Shown: one piece after another, positions 12,440 through 24,300 of the stretch
Layout: each line of letters opens with the position of its first letter
Position numbering within the stretch: the first letter of the stretch is position 1
Notes under the pieces: model-generated
Seen by the model: only the letters and a program-made list of their open reading frames with translations
Databases searched by the model: none
What the model was told of the DNA's origin: nothing
NCBI GenBank assembly: GCA_002803225.1
Contig: NXFV01001194.1
Span: 1-64,000 of the forward strand
DNA: 64,000 nt
Origin: Gamarada debralockiae
Taxonomy: Eukaryota > Ascomycota > Leotiomycetes > Helotiales > Hyphodiscaceae
Direction of reading: 5' to 3'
Made by a program: the position numbers and the translations under genes

Positions 12440-14278
12440 TCAAGTATTGCACATGGACTGTGTGCGGAGTTTCTTCGCCCTTGGAAGAATCAATTGCAGG
12501 GCTATATTGTTGATCTCGGGCCACTTGCTGGTATCCAAAAAGCCAACAAACCAAGGTGACTCTGCAAAGAGTTTGTTCATTTCTTCTAGGGGCAATGGCT
12601 TGGTTTCGGGGAGGAAGGCGCAGAAGAAGAGGGCATTAGTCACATTGGCAGTCTGTTGAAACATATCCAGTATGCCAGGTGCAATTGCAATCAGTGTAGA
12701 GTGACTAACGATAAAGAGTATGTAGAAGCGCCAGTGCAGATTGCTCATGCCAATTGGTGTGACTTGTCCGATCATTGTACTACAAGATTTGTCAATTGTG
12801 AGGTTCTGGATGATGGAACTGGTGAACGCTTGACTTACTTGAATGCGAAAGAACACATGCATACAAGGGCTACATCCTTAGATCTAGTCGCAGTGTCGAA
12901 GATTTCTGCAGGGAGGATCTAGGCTGTCCGGAGTTAGCTTGCTTGGTCCTTCAGCCCTCTATAGGAATATGGGAGGTACTTACAGAGAGAGCCATGCTAG
13001 CAAAGAAAAAGCTGAACAACCAGGTTGTGACTATAAAACCCCAATGAGCACCGGTATTGTTGGCTTCAGGGGGAAACCGAGCCAAGAGGATAGTGTTGAT
13101 AATATATGTTCCGCACATGGTTACATTATCTGAAATTATCAGAGCACGACGTCCGATCCGATCAACAGTGAACATCGTCACAAATTCACCCTGAAGACTA
13201 ATCACAGTGTTAATGGCTTGGTAGCGAAGAGTGTCTTGCCTGTCAATGCCGATTTGTTTCTGCGTACATATTAACCACAGTGTGACGGCAGCAGATGGGG
13301 AGGGCATACAAAGATAGTCACAGAGTAATACTGAACGGCTGAGACACCGGTCATCTGTGTGGCCGCTTGAACGGCACATGCTAGCATGACATGGCGGAGG
13401 TTTGACTTTTTCCGGAACAACTCAAGGTAGTTCTTAGCTTCGTGTTCCTCCTCGTAGGTGACCTGCGCCTGGATCTGCTCATACTCGGCCAATACCCAGG
13501 GATCCGAAGTATTGCCATTTGAGTACAGCTTTGCAAGAGTTTGAAGGCCACGTTCGGATTTGCCCTTGGCGATGAGCCATCGAGGAGATTCTGGGAAGAG
13601 CAGGATGAGAGTCGAAAGAACTGCTACCGGGATGATCTGAATGCCGAAAGGAATTCTCCATTGGCGCGAGCCTTCGAAGCTAACGAATATGCCATAATTG
13701 ATCCATGCACCACAAACACCGCCAATGCCCAGCATAGAATCTTGTAGACCAGTGACCATGCCACGAATGTCAGGATGAACTAGCTCGGCTTGGTAGAGTG
13801 GCACTATCATTGTAAGGAAGCCGATTCTGGGTGAAAACGGTCAGTCAAGACTCTAATAGAAGTGGTCAAGTATGAGTCTAACCCAAGGCCTCGAATGAAG
13901 CGACCAGCAATAACGCATGAATAGCTTGGTCCAGCGGTCTGAAGTGAACCTCCGAGACAAAATACAAGCCCACCAATGAGAACGGTCAGTCGGCGACCAA
14001 AGGCGTCGGAGAAAGCTCCGGTCGGGGCAGCGTCGCAGAAAGTACCGTCTGTCAATAAGGACGCTACCAGCCCAAACTCGGTTAGTGAAGGCTGAATTTT
14101 ATCGAGAAAAGACCGGCTCGAAACCGCTGTATCATGGATGCTTGGTTATGGAAGTTGTCCAAGGGAGTTTTCTATAGTTACCTTCTGCTATAATGGTCAA
14201 ATAATAACCTTATAAGAAGGGGCCCAAGGCGGCAAACACACCGATAAGGAACTGGTAGACTCTTGGGGGAAATGCCAT
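12440..14278 (-). pseudogene. MFS sugar transporter with premature stop
   Basis: Seven exons can be joined on the minus strand: 14278-14182, 14126-13883, 13826-13310, 13259-12984, 12918-12839, 12779-12710 and 12652-12440. The product is a typical hexose-transporter-like MFS protein: SDAFGRRLTVLIGG, GRFIRGLGIGFLTMIVPLYQ, FPESPRWL, VDRIGRR, PAEIFDTATRSK and the C-terminal LPETKPLPLEEMN. Codon 23 (14212-14210) is TAA where FLYGYD is expected, and the Asp of GYD is also lost. Near 12920 a TAG stands where the Trp before the PAE motif should be; splicing at the new AG could hide it but deletes the Trp. The rest of the frame is well kept, so inactivation seems recent. Confidence 0.8.
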
Positions 14279-15663
14279 GTTGATGCACTCCTTGATCAAA
14301 GATCTTTTCGAAGTGATGAAGAGATTGAATAACCAAAATCTGGGACATCCCACAAAATCTTATACCAGAGCACAGCACACACAGAACTCTCTACAAGAGG
14401 AAAAAGGGCTTTTTTTGATAGCGAATCCCCATAGGGGAATCCGGGGTAACATAACAGCGAAGTGAAATGCGGGATACAATGCGTGGCAAAGTCCATTCGT
14501 TTTGGGGAATCCTCTCCGCGCCTTCTCTCTTAAAAGTTACGAGTATAGAAATTCTTTCGCGTTTTTATACCTCATTTTTGCTCATACTATTATGTGTACT
14601 ATATTAAAAGTAGCGGGGGAGGGGGAAGAAGAGAAGACCATTGGCGGGGGAAATTTTCCAAAAGCGTATGAACGCATTACATTTCAGCAGTCAATAAATG
14701 GGTCCCTCGGGTAGCAGGAGGAAAAGAGAAGGCAATTGATGGGAAGAATTTTCCAAATCGAATAGCTTTTGAATCGGTTCCAGCACTCTGGTCTGGAACT
14801 TCCCAGAACTCTTCTCCGGAACACGCCTCTTCCCGCCTCTCTCCAGTTGGCCACAACGATGAGCGGCATGGGCGCCGCACAGAGCCAACGTATCCAGCTC
14901 GGACAATATTGAACCGACGTGTGTATTGCACCTGAAAGTCTATATGGATCTATAATCGGCCCCTCGGCTCAAGGCGTCGAAGTAGAATATGAACCCAACC
15001 TTTCGGTTGATCGAAAGTCCGGCAAGCTCGACTGTTCCGTGTTGTCTGAAAAGAATCTCTTATAAGACAGGCCATGATATCACTATTCAGCATAATTGTT
15101 TAAATAAGTGGCTATTAGAGGTAGGTTGTTCAGATTCAGTTTATTTAATCATAAAGTTTAATGTACATTCTGGAGCGGCCCCGGGTTTGGTGGCCGCCGG
15201 ATCCGGCAAGGCGCGTGCACGTGCTAGCCGCTTTCTTGTTATAAGGGCGCATTCGCGGGTGCAACTGCAACTGCAACCGGGGTAGTCACCCCCGCATCCA
15301 ACGACCAATAAGATACAATGCAATCCGAACGGCCGAATCAGACCCCCTATTAAAGCGGGGTAGGCAATCCCGGGGTAAGTCATCCACCTACTATGAGACT
15401 CACTATGTATAAGTTTATTTGATGTGCTTATTCGTCATTTCATATTATCTTAGAAGTGTCCTGTTTCTATAAATCTTTGCCTTCGTACAGTGCTTGTTTT
15501 GCATTTCATCTAATTAAATATTCACGGCAGGATCATCTTCCTTACAAGTTCCGTCCCATTCCTTCCCAGTACCGCCTTTTAAAAGCAAAGAACCTCTCGG
15601 GCGCGTCAAACTTTTACATTCAAATCTCCCTACGTTTTACTTGACCTCTCAAATCTGTACACC
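14279..15663. other. Intergenic with diverged internal repeat
   Basis: No gene supported. Two related segments near 14625-14670 and 14712-14757 share GGGAARAATTTTCCAAA-like words and may be an old tandem duplication. The last 150 bases form the promoter and leader of the dehydrogenase gene. Confidence 0.4.
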
Positions 15664-16753
15664 ATGGCGTCTAGCTCCTCCTTCAAGAGTTCCTGGACGC
15701 AGTTCTTCCCGCCGAAGCCCAAATTCACCGATAACGACGTGCCCGCCTCTCTGCAGGGCAAGGTTTATATAGTCACAGGCGCTAACAGTGGTATAGGCAA
15801 GGAGCTAGCTCAGGTCCTCTATGCTAAGAACGCCAAGGTCTACGTCGCTTGCCGTTCCGAGGAGAAAGCAAAAAAAGCCATCGCATACATCAAGAAGGCT
15901 GCGCCCAAGTCGAAAGGCGAGCTGGTCTTCCTCTCTCTCGACCTCGCCGACCTGGCCAAGGTCAAAGCCGCCGCCCAGAGCTTCCTCGCGCAGGAGTCCA
16001 AGCTGCACGTCCTCTTCAACAACGCTGGCGTCATGGTAGGGCCGGCCGATCCCCCGCTCAAGACGGTGCAGGGATACGAGCTTGCCCTAGGCGTGAACTG
16101 CGTCGGCACTTTCCTCTTGACCAAGCTGCTGACTCCTACGCTGATCGCGACGGCCCGATCTGAACCCGCTGATACAGTCCGCGTCGTGTGGCTTTCCTCG
16201 TTCGGACTGGGGCAGTACGCGCCTGAGGACCGCGGCATCGACCTGGATAACCTAGACTACCACATCCCCAAGCCGCACGTGGAGCGCTACGGAATCAGCA
16301 AGTGCGGCGACTGGCTGCTGGGTGTCGAGTATGCCCGCCGACACAAGGCCGACGGCATCGTGAGCGTGCCGATTAACCCTGGTAATATCCGGACGGAGCT
16401 AGCGAGAGACCAGAACTGGGGGCTTAAGATTGTCGCCTCTGCGATTGTCTACCCGGTCATCAATGGAGTGTATACCGAGCTTTTTGCCGCCTTTTCTCCC
16501 CAGATCACTATCGAGAAGGCAGACTGGACCACGAATTGGAGTAAGTGACATACATATATACATGGTGTCGACTATTATTAGCATTCTGGGTAAACACGGC
16601 TCTAACCTCATCACTGTAGTCATTCCGTGGGGAAGATTTGCCCCGCTTCGACCCGATCTGCCCAAGGCAACCAAGCCAGAGGAAGACGGGGGAAACGGAA
16701 ACGCACAAAAGTTCTGGGAGTGGAATGAGGAGCAAGTCAAGGACTACCTCTGA
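15664..16753 (+). CDS. Short-chain dehydrogenase/reductase (retinol-dehydrogenase-like)
   Basis: Exon 15664-16540 joins 16620-16753 across a 79-nt GT-AG intron in phase 1, giving 336 residues. The Rossmann nucleotide-binding motif TGANSGIG is at residues 38-45, NNAGV follows near 119, the catalytic Ser is in VVWLSSFG, and the catalytic pair is in YGISK. The C-terminal exon adds WGRFAPLRPDL and ends in KDYL, common in fungal members of this group. An NADP(H)-dependent carbonyl or alcohol reductase is expected; the substrate cannot be told. The gene is visibly GC-rich at third positions, unlike the AT-rich decayed sequence around it, and has no pathway neighbours. The ATG is preceded by CACC, a good start context. 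Confidence 0.9.
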
Positions 16754-17683
16754 TCCACGTCACCGAAGCTTGTGCGTAGGTGCGACCATGTTTGCGTGGG
16801 TTGTCCAACGGGGTTGGCACCATAGGTTCTGGTCGATTGTTACTGCAATTGCCTTCTCACTAGATAGCCAGCTTATAGCATTAGCATCTTATAAGATAAC
16901 AGTCCGACTCTAAAACACCTGGATTAGCGCTCTTTAAAGCATGCTTAAGGGTCACTCTAACAAGGTCACCACTATAGCCTCCTCACTAAACAGCTGGCTT
17001 ATAGCACTAGGGCAGGGTGTTGCAGAGCAGAAGGTTGTCGAGCGAGGTGCTGGGTTGAGAGGTAAGAAGATGGTGATAGGGAGGGTATACAGATGAGGAC
17101 GAACGATGGGCAGTGTTATGTGACCGACCAAATGGAGGGGCCTTCCTTCCGCCCCGGGCGGAACAGGGGGAGGAAAGCAGAAAGTGAATTAACAACGGGG
17201 ACAGAGAAACACAGAGCTACGAGATAGTAGGACTGGAATAAGAATTAAGTCAAGTTCATCTGACGAATCACTTCTACGAAGCTCTGTCACTAGTGTCCAC
17301 GTGACCCTACCCTACCCACTAAGCAATAAATCTGACAATAGCTGCTTAGAACAGCGTCCAAACCTCCTCCTCCCGGAGGGGGATCTAGCAACCCCAACAC
17401 TAGAATCCCGTATAATAATATAATTGGTTTAAAAAGTTATTATTTTCATATAAAAACTCCTTAAAAAGGTATTTTAAGGCTAGTAAATCTTAGTGATTAG
17501 GGCAAGCCTAGGCACGTGATATAATTCCTTAAATTCATGAATGACACCCCCCAATTCACAAAATATTTAGGGTTATTCATGAATTATACTTGAATGATTC
17601 AAATACAATTAATATTTATTTAATTCATGAATTATTCATGTATTCAAATTCAAATCGGAGCCCTAATTGTCGCCATTGAACTA
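16754..17683. other. Intergenic with AT-rich repeat debris
   Basis: No gene supported. Two similar segments near 16853-16885 and 16978-17011 share CAGCTxGCTTATAGCA-type words. From 17400 the sequence becomes AT-rich and contains several ATTCATGAAT palindromes (about 17533-17645), likely decayed repeats next to the TA-flanked transposon. Confidence 0.4.
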
Positions 17684-18442
17684 CAGTAGACCCTCTATAT
17701 AAGAATATCATCGGGACCAAGAATTGTATTCTTATAGAAGAGGTATTCTTACTTGAAGGGAATCGATCAATTTAGTCTAAAAAATCGCAGAATCGTCGTC
17801 TAATGAGCTATAGAGCTCTTATATCGTACAACCTCTCTCTCTATACGATCAAGAACCTTTATATCTCGATTAGTCTCCCTTTATAGCTCTACAACCTCAT
17901 TGTCTTTATTGTTCTCAAAGCTATAGTCTCATCTATTTGCTCAACCTCCTCATCGCTCAATTCGTCCTCCTTGCCCAGCTTATTAATACGATAATGCTCT
18001 ACCACAGTCGTAAAAATATCTGCTTCTTCTCTTCTTGTGTATACGCCATTAAGGTAATTGTATTTTGAGCTAAGGATCTTCGAGATCTGGCTTTGATTAA
18101 GTAGGTGTCCGGTAGTAGTAATAACCTAATCGACAAGGTCTTGCTGTTGCCCTAGAGGATGTATTTGATTGCGCTTTCGAATAATTAGTTGATTAGCATT
18201 AGTAAGAGCTTTATAGCGCTTTTTCTCCTCCATTCTAATAGTATTCGTGATTGTGGTAGTAGAATTATAAGAATATCAAGGTAAAATTAAGTGCGATTCT
18301 GGAATCGGGACCCTGATTTTCTAAGAATATTCTTTTAGCCAGGTATTCTTATTGGCCCAGCCAAAAAAAAAGGGGACCCAAGAATCGATTCTTATTAGTC
18401 AGGTATTCTTACTTAGAGTATTCTTATATAGAGGGTCTACTG
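17684..18442. mobile_element. Pogo/Tc1-mariner-like DNA transposon remnant with TA duplication
   Basis: The element of 759 bp begins CAGTAGACCCTCTATATAAG and ends with the exact reverse complement, flanked on both sides by TA (17682-17683 and 18443-18444), the target duplication of the Tc1-mariner superfamily. On the minus strand from ATG 18233 a degraded frame reads MEEKKRYKALTNANQ, then after an in-frame TAG continues through NQSQISKILSSKYN. That is a helix-turn-helix-like N-terminus as in pogo/Fot-type transposases. The DDE catalytic part is missing. It is a non-autonomous internal-deletion copy. Confidence 0.85.
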
Positions 18443-18444
18443 TA

Positions 18445-19305
18445 GCTCAGTCAAGTGGACCACCTTCAGACTAATCGAAGCGCAACAGACGAACATGAAC
18501 CAATTCGCCCCCCACTTGATACTGATAAGGAGGACCAGGGGCAGGAGGACGAAAAGCAAGAGGTGAGCGGCGACAGTGATAGCGACGACGACGATGACGA
18601 TGACAACGCGCAGCTGTAGCGAGAAATATCTCCAGAACCAGGTCAAGATGCAAAGGGGAGCCATGGGGACGTTTCAGTGATGACGAGCTTAGCAGCAGCG
18701 ACGCCGAGTCGGACGAGGAAGCTAGTGTTGGCAGGTCTATGAATGTACGGTGATATCTTACGGACACGTACAGCGGCCGTACTGAAATCCATCTGTGTTG
18801 TCGGTTGGGACGGTTTCGGAGCGAAATATCATAGAATTCTTGACTAGCTACCCATCTAAGGAGCGTAAAAATTAAGGCGGGGTACGGCTTCTTTATCCTA
18901 CAGGAAGAAGCCAATACAAGCTATACTTAATACCGCAGGTTCAACCAAATAACGTATTCCCCTATTGCCCACATGCTCTGCCATCCCAGTGTTGAAGAGA
19001 TCATTTTCTGAGAGTGTGAATACGCTGGAGACAACGAGTGGGTTGATTGGAGTACGACAGCAATGGGACATTGCGAATCAGGTGAATGAGCACAACGTGC
19101 AGACTGTTTGGAACTCTTACGAGAATCTAATTGCCCTGGGAAGTCCCGTTAAGGACGGCGCACTAGGATCAGGGTGGTATACGATCAAGTCGGACGCACA
19201 CGAAGAGCTGAAAATTCCCTCAGACCTTTTATGGACTTGGAGTAGAGGATCATTGAAGGGGCTGACCGTTGACGAGCCACCACTTCCACTACAGCAAGAG
19301 ATATA
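18445..19305 (+). pseudogene. Unidentified acidic-protein gene relic
   Basis: Coding-like fragments in several frames: an Asp/Glu-rich run (SGDSDSDDDDDDD then stop, 18565-18615), a second acidic fragment in another frame (SDDELSSSDAESDEEASVG, about 18670-18740), and a longer clean piece at 18965-19306 (RQQWDIANQVNEHNVQTVWN, KDGALGSGWYTIKSDAHEEL). Stops and frame changes separate them. No family recognised. The 3' end overlaps the tail of the next gene on the other strand. Confidence 0.4.
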
Positions 19306-19489
19306 AATATGAACCAAAGGATATATTCATGTCTAGAGTTACTTTGAATCCAATTTTCAACTCCATTTCAATACACTTGTTGTGCTCGATTTCCTGTACT
19401 CCGTGCCCATACCGGCAAACCAGTACTTTCCAAAATGCAAAATTCTTTCTTGACGCCAAATCCAGTCATCGCCCCAAGCCCAACAGCAC

Positions 19490-20060
19490 TTACATGGCAG
19501 CAAATGCAAATGCAATAGCGGCACCGCCGACAGCCAACATCGGGCCTCGTGTGACCATCGCCGCACCAGCAGTTGACGTGGAGGTTGATGTGCCGGTCGG
19601 CATGGTGAGCGTTCGACTCGATCCCTGGGAGACAACACTGACGGATCGCTTGCCGAAAACAGACGATTCGAAGGAAGCGACCCTGGTCTTGACGCTCGAG
19701 ACGTCACTTTCTATCGATGCGGAGTTCTGGGATACGAAGGTTTGTAGAGAGGCCGAGTGGCCACTTACAAATGTAGAGACCTTCGAGGCCGCCGTACTGA
19801 GACCGGCTTGGATGGCAGTTGAGTGTGCGCTGTAGTAGGAGACTCCATTACTGGCGACGCTAGTGACTGCTGAGGAGATCGCTTGGCCGGCCCACTCGCC
19901 ATTTACGCAGCAGATGCTGAAGTTGAGGTTAGTTTCGTGTCGTGTTCTGGAGAAAGGGGAATTACTTGTCGTGGATTTCACCATTGCAGTTATTTTGGCC
20001 TCTGGAGGCAGTGGCGAGGGCGCCTGCTGAGAGGGCTACAAGGAAAGTTGAGGGACGCAT
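19490..20060 (-). CDS. Small secreted, probably GPI-anchored Ser-rich protein
   Basis: Exons 20060-19966 and 19916-19490 join across a 49-nt GT-AG intron, giving 173 residues. The N-terminus (MRPSTFLVALSAGALATASR) is a signal peptide. The mature part begins with four cysteines within about 15 residues (CNGE...ICCVNGEW), then a long Ser/Ala/Thr/Val-rich stretch with repeated S-hydrophobic pattern. It ends in a Thr/Ser-rich linker and a hydrophobic tail (MLAVGGAAIAFAFAAM), the usual GPI-attachment signature. A cell-wall or surface protein is likely. A methionine at 19984 inside the intron should not be used as start, because it would lose the signal peptide. Confidence 0.82.
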
Positions 20061-21304
20061 GGTTATGAGTTGATGAAGGGGTCAGAATCGTTTGATATTA
20101 TGGGGAAGAATATATGTGATAGAAAGGAATAAAGAACTTCGAATTGGTGTCTTGGTATCTGAAGCAAGAGAGATGTGGAGATAATGCTGAGAATGATGTC
20201 CAAGAGGCGGTCTTGAATACCTTCTTATACCATCTCCCTGCCTCTCCAAACATCCAGGATCTTCATCAGAAATCCTGTCTTTCATCGCGCAATTGAAGCC
20301 ACGGGATCGCATACACTGTACGTCCGTAGAGAGAAGCATACTGAGGCAGAGCCATCCTGCTTCCTGCTGCAATCCGTGGAATGACATTCCCCACTTAGCG
20401 AGCAACGACCATTGAGGGAAAGACGCGAAAAGTCGAACAAGCACGGAATGGAGAGAAAGATAAAGTCCGTCTGGTTGTCCTTGGCGGCTGTGGGCCATGT
20501 TGTCAGATTTTGTCAGATGGGCAGGCGCTGTAAATTTAACCTTAGGCTGTCACTGGCGGATTTGTCCTCAGTTCCGAGCAAGTTTCCCTGCAAGGATACA
20601 CGTGACTGTAACACCCAGAACTTTTCTTCCAAGCAGGCATCTTCTGGCTCAAATTTCCGAAAGCTTTGCTTACCGCTGGCAAATCCCAAGTATCGTCTGT
20701 CCTATTGTAACTCTCCCCTTCCGTTGCTGTGCGTAGTTTTTGATGCACGCATGTGTCATCCCGAAAGACTCAAACGGCGCGGTTCAGGCTGCGGAGGCCG
20801 CTTTTGTGTTTCCTTCGGGGCTGGGTTGACTCCCTTTCTTTCATCCATCACCCAACTCACGTCAACTCACGTGCCGGATGCATCGAATGCTCTTGAGATT
20901 CGTTACTTCATTGCAAGTGCCATGAGATAAATGCGGGAAGGTTACAATCACTCGTGCACCAGCGGCTGGCGTGTGGAATAAAGCCAACCCTTGGGTACGC
21001 GACCGACGACAGCCAGATGAAAACGGCACGGACGATGACTACAGTGAGCTCCATCAATGCGCTTTGCGTTCTTTGTTCTTTACAATGAGCCGAATAAATT
21101 GGTCGGTTTCAGCAGTTTTCTGAACGTTCAAAAATGGATTAGGAAGGTGGGAAGCTTTGATTTTCAGTGAACAAGGAATGCATTTCAATCCCGTTGTCCA
21201 CTCTTCCAACCCAATGTAGCGCGAATGTTTCCTTTTCTCTGATATTTGTCTTCCAATTTTCGTCGAAGCCGACATATTGCATCAATATTATTTCTGGATG
21301 GATC
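20061..21304. other. Intergenic, no supported gene
   Basis: The part next to 20060 should be the promoter of the secreted protein gene. A 172-codon open frame at 20412-20930 has no motif, biased composition or splice support and is judged random. Confidence 0.45.
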
Positions 21305-24300
21305 ATGGCGGTACCTCCTGGGGATGCGGCGGGATCCAATCCTCACGACACGAAACGGCGAGTCGAGTAGAATTCTGACGACGAAAAGAAACCTCCGAAG
21401 AAAGGCTTCATAGGACGGGCTCTAGGACATATCACAGATTTAGCTGGCTCATCATCGTCCAGCGACAAGGGAACTCCTGCAGAGGAAGAAGCGTCAGGTC
21501 AACTATCAGTAATAAACCAACCACCGACAGAGATAGAAACCGTAGAACAAACAAAGGCAATTGTCACCCAGGCCGTAGCAGAAGCGGGACAAGCACCGAC
21601 TGATCCTCAGGAGCTCAAGCATATACTTCCAAGGTTGCGGATGAGGCCGCTACAATAAGAAGCCAAGCAAAGGAGGAGGCTAAGTTTGCAAATCTCAATT
21701 TCAATATGACCATCAACCAGCAGGACCAAGCTTGGATTGACAAACGCAGTTCGTTCGTTGAAGCGCTGAAACATCCCAACAAACTCCCATCGGGATCTTC
21801 GATGAGAACTTTACCCCAGCACAAAAGTTGCACCTCTTCTCACCAGACGGTGATGGTGGTATTCTCTTGAAAATCCAGTAGGAATATACCAGGGAATACA
21901 AAGAAGCTTTGGTCCGACAGGAAGGTTCCGTGGAGTACAAGACAATCTCGCGACCAAATTGGCGATGTTGTATTTCGGCCTCCCAATCGTATTCATGGCA
22001 ATGAACAACGTTATGATATCTCAGCGAAGAAGGTGATAAGACCTGTGACCCAGATGATCCTCAGGAAGCACCAAGGGTGCAAAGAGTCATATTTGCCGAA
22101 AAGCCGTTGGAATTTCTCGATAAGTATAGGGAAGGCAGAAGTCATGGTTATCCCATGCTCTAGAGTGAGTCTCAACCATCAACTTACCATATGAGTTGTC
22201 ACTGACAGGAGACAGGACCGAAACGACACACTAGATGCGATAGACCTCAAAGTTGATATTCGCAGGGCCCGAGGAATTTGCGGAAGGTGAAATAGGTTCT
22301 CATCTGACGGGCTCCTACCATGAGGCAAAGAGCAGCATTACCGATCCTGAACGTACCTACGATAAAATAAGCGCTATGTCGGATTACTGGCTTGATAAAC
22401 TAACTGTCCGGAGGCAGTCAGGGTCTGGCATAATGCAGAAGAACGGAAACGAAACGAGGGATCCCAGGTCATTAAACTCAAGCTGAAAGAGACGGCAATT
22501 TGGCACCCTTGGGAAATTTTTTGAAGGCCGGGAAGGTCGCACCAACTGTTGCTGATGACGCCCTGAGTTGGATCATTTCACGCTCCAGCCTTTGTGGGAT
22601 TATCCGCTGGTAAAGGAAGTTCAGTGGGCTGGAATACCCCATCACCAAACACTAGGAAGCTTTCGAAGAAGCGTAACCAAGCTTTCGGCCGACCCAAAAG
22701 ATTTAGAATCCTTTATTCCAGTCAATGCCCAGAGCGAAAGCGACCACCGAAAATTTGTGGTTACAAAGGACACCACCGAAGATGAATGGCGAATGCACGT
22801 CTATGATTGGCTACACAGCGAGAAGCTCTTTATTAGGAAGAGCGCAGAAATTCCTTATGGTAGGCGCTTCCCCCCCCCCTTTCCCTACGATAACTCCCAC
22901 AAATTTATTCAATTCTAATACAGTCTGTTACAGTTTCTGATCAAAAAGATGCTCACATCCGATTGTGGCACCTGCACCTGCCCCTCCCTCTCCAAAACCT
23001 ACTCCTGAGGCGACCATGGCTAACAGCTCCGGGAACGAACACTGCCACAAAGACTGGCATGAGAAATCCACTAACTCCTGAGGTACCCGCCAGATGGAAC
23101 AAAGAAAGGATTGTAGCGGCAGAAGTTGGCAAGCCTAAGCCGCAAAAGTGGGCTGACTGAATGACCGAGAAGCATTTCTAGGACAGACTTCAGCGAAAGT
23201 CATGGATCAAGGACCGGTCCGTCGTTGAGCCGGGAAGAATGCCTGTTTCACCTCTCTTCGGTCCAAGTCGGGAACTCCAAATGAGAGTTGGATCCTCCAT
23301 GCCGACGATCTATTCCCAGCGTCTCACGGATATCAAGAACTTGCAGGATGAGAATCAAAAACTCTGAAATCAGGTATTAGATCGAATTTTTGTCTGCCCT
23401 ATCTGCACTGAGGAGTTCGAAACCTATGAGAAGGACAAGATACGAGATTACGTCAAGCAATATCAAAAGCAGCTAGAAGAAGCCGGCCAGTGTCCTTGTT
23501 GCGGCGATCCTCAGTGGGCATGTATGACGAACAATGAGAAGAAGATTCATTTGCAACACACCAATATAACACTGAAAGTGCCAAGATTAAGCATTTCTAC
23601 CAAAACCAGCACTGCCCGGTATATGACAAGGACCTCTCCAAGATGAAGCCAGAAAAAGTTATTCACCACTGCTTGGAGCACGCTCCTCGTCAAGTTCAAT
23701 ACTGCGATCGATGTGGCCTTGACAGAAAGACTGCATCACAGAGAAACTTTGTCATCATCATCACAAATGTCGCCTCGCTGAGGACAGGCAGGCTGGGGAA
23801 CCAGAACCGGTGTTTTGCAAGTACTGTGGCGAAGATCACATTCGTGATACAACAGAAGAATTTTTGAAACATCAAAAGCATTGTCGAGAGAGTCCTACTG
23901 GAAGATTCTGCGCGAAGTGCGGATTGGACATGACTGCTCATCACTGGGACAGAGCCACGATTGATAAGCACGTTTCGCATTGCATGCCGCTTAGTGGCGT
24001 CAAAAGGTTCTGTGAGAAGTTCAGGACTGAACCTATGTCTTTGGATGACATTGGACGGTCTCACCATCAGCAGACTTGTGCAGAGTCGAGCCTGCAGTGC
24101 CATCCGAGCGATCTAGACTTATAGGTACGAGTCCATTCCCCAAGTCCCTCAAACAAGTGTCAGAATTTGAGCATGAACGAATCTACAGAACTCAAGCAGC
24201 GCCAAGACCATGCCCGACAAATGGATGCCCGACTCAGTTCCCGCATATCATTCATCGAAAGAAGAGACCAAGACCAAAATTCCCGCGAAGCGATGTTGAA

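Noticed and set aside
20412..20930. 172-codon open frame on the plus strand
   Set aside because: No motif, no splice support and irregular composition; it overlaps the upstream region of the secreted protein gene and is most likely random.
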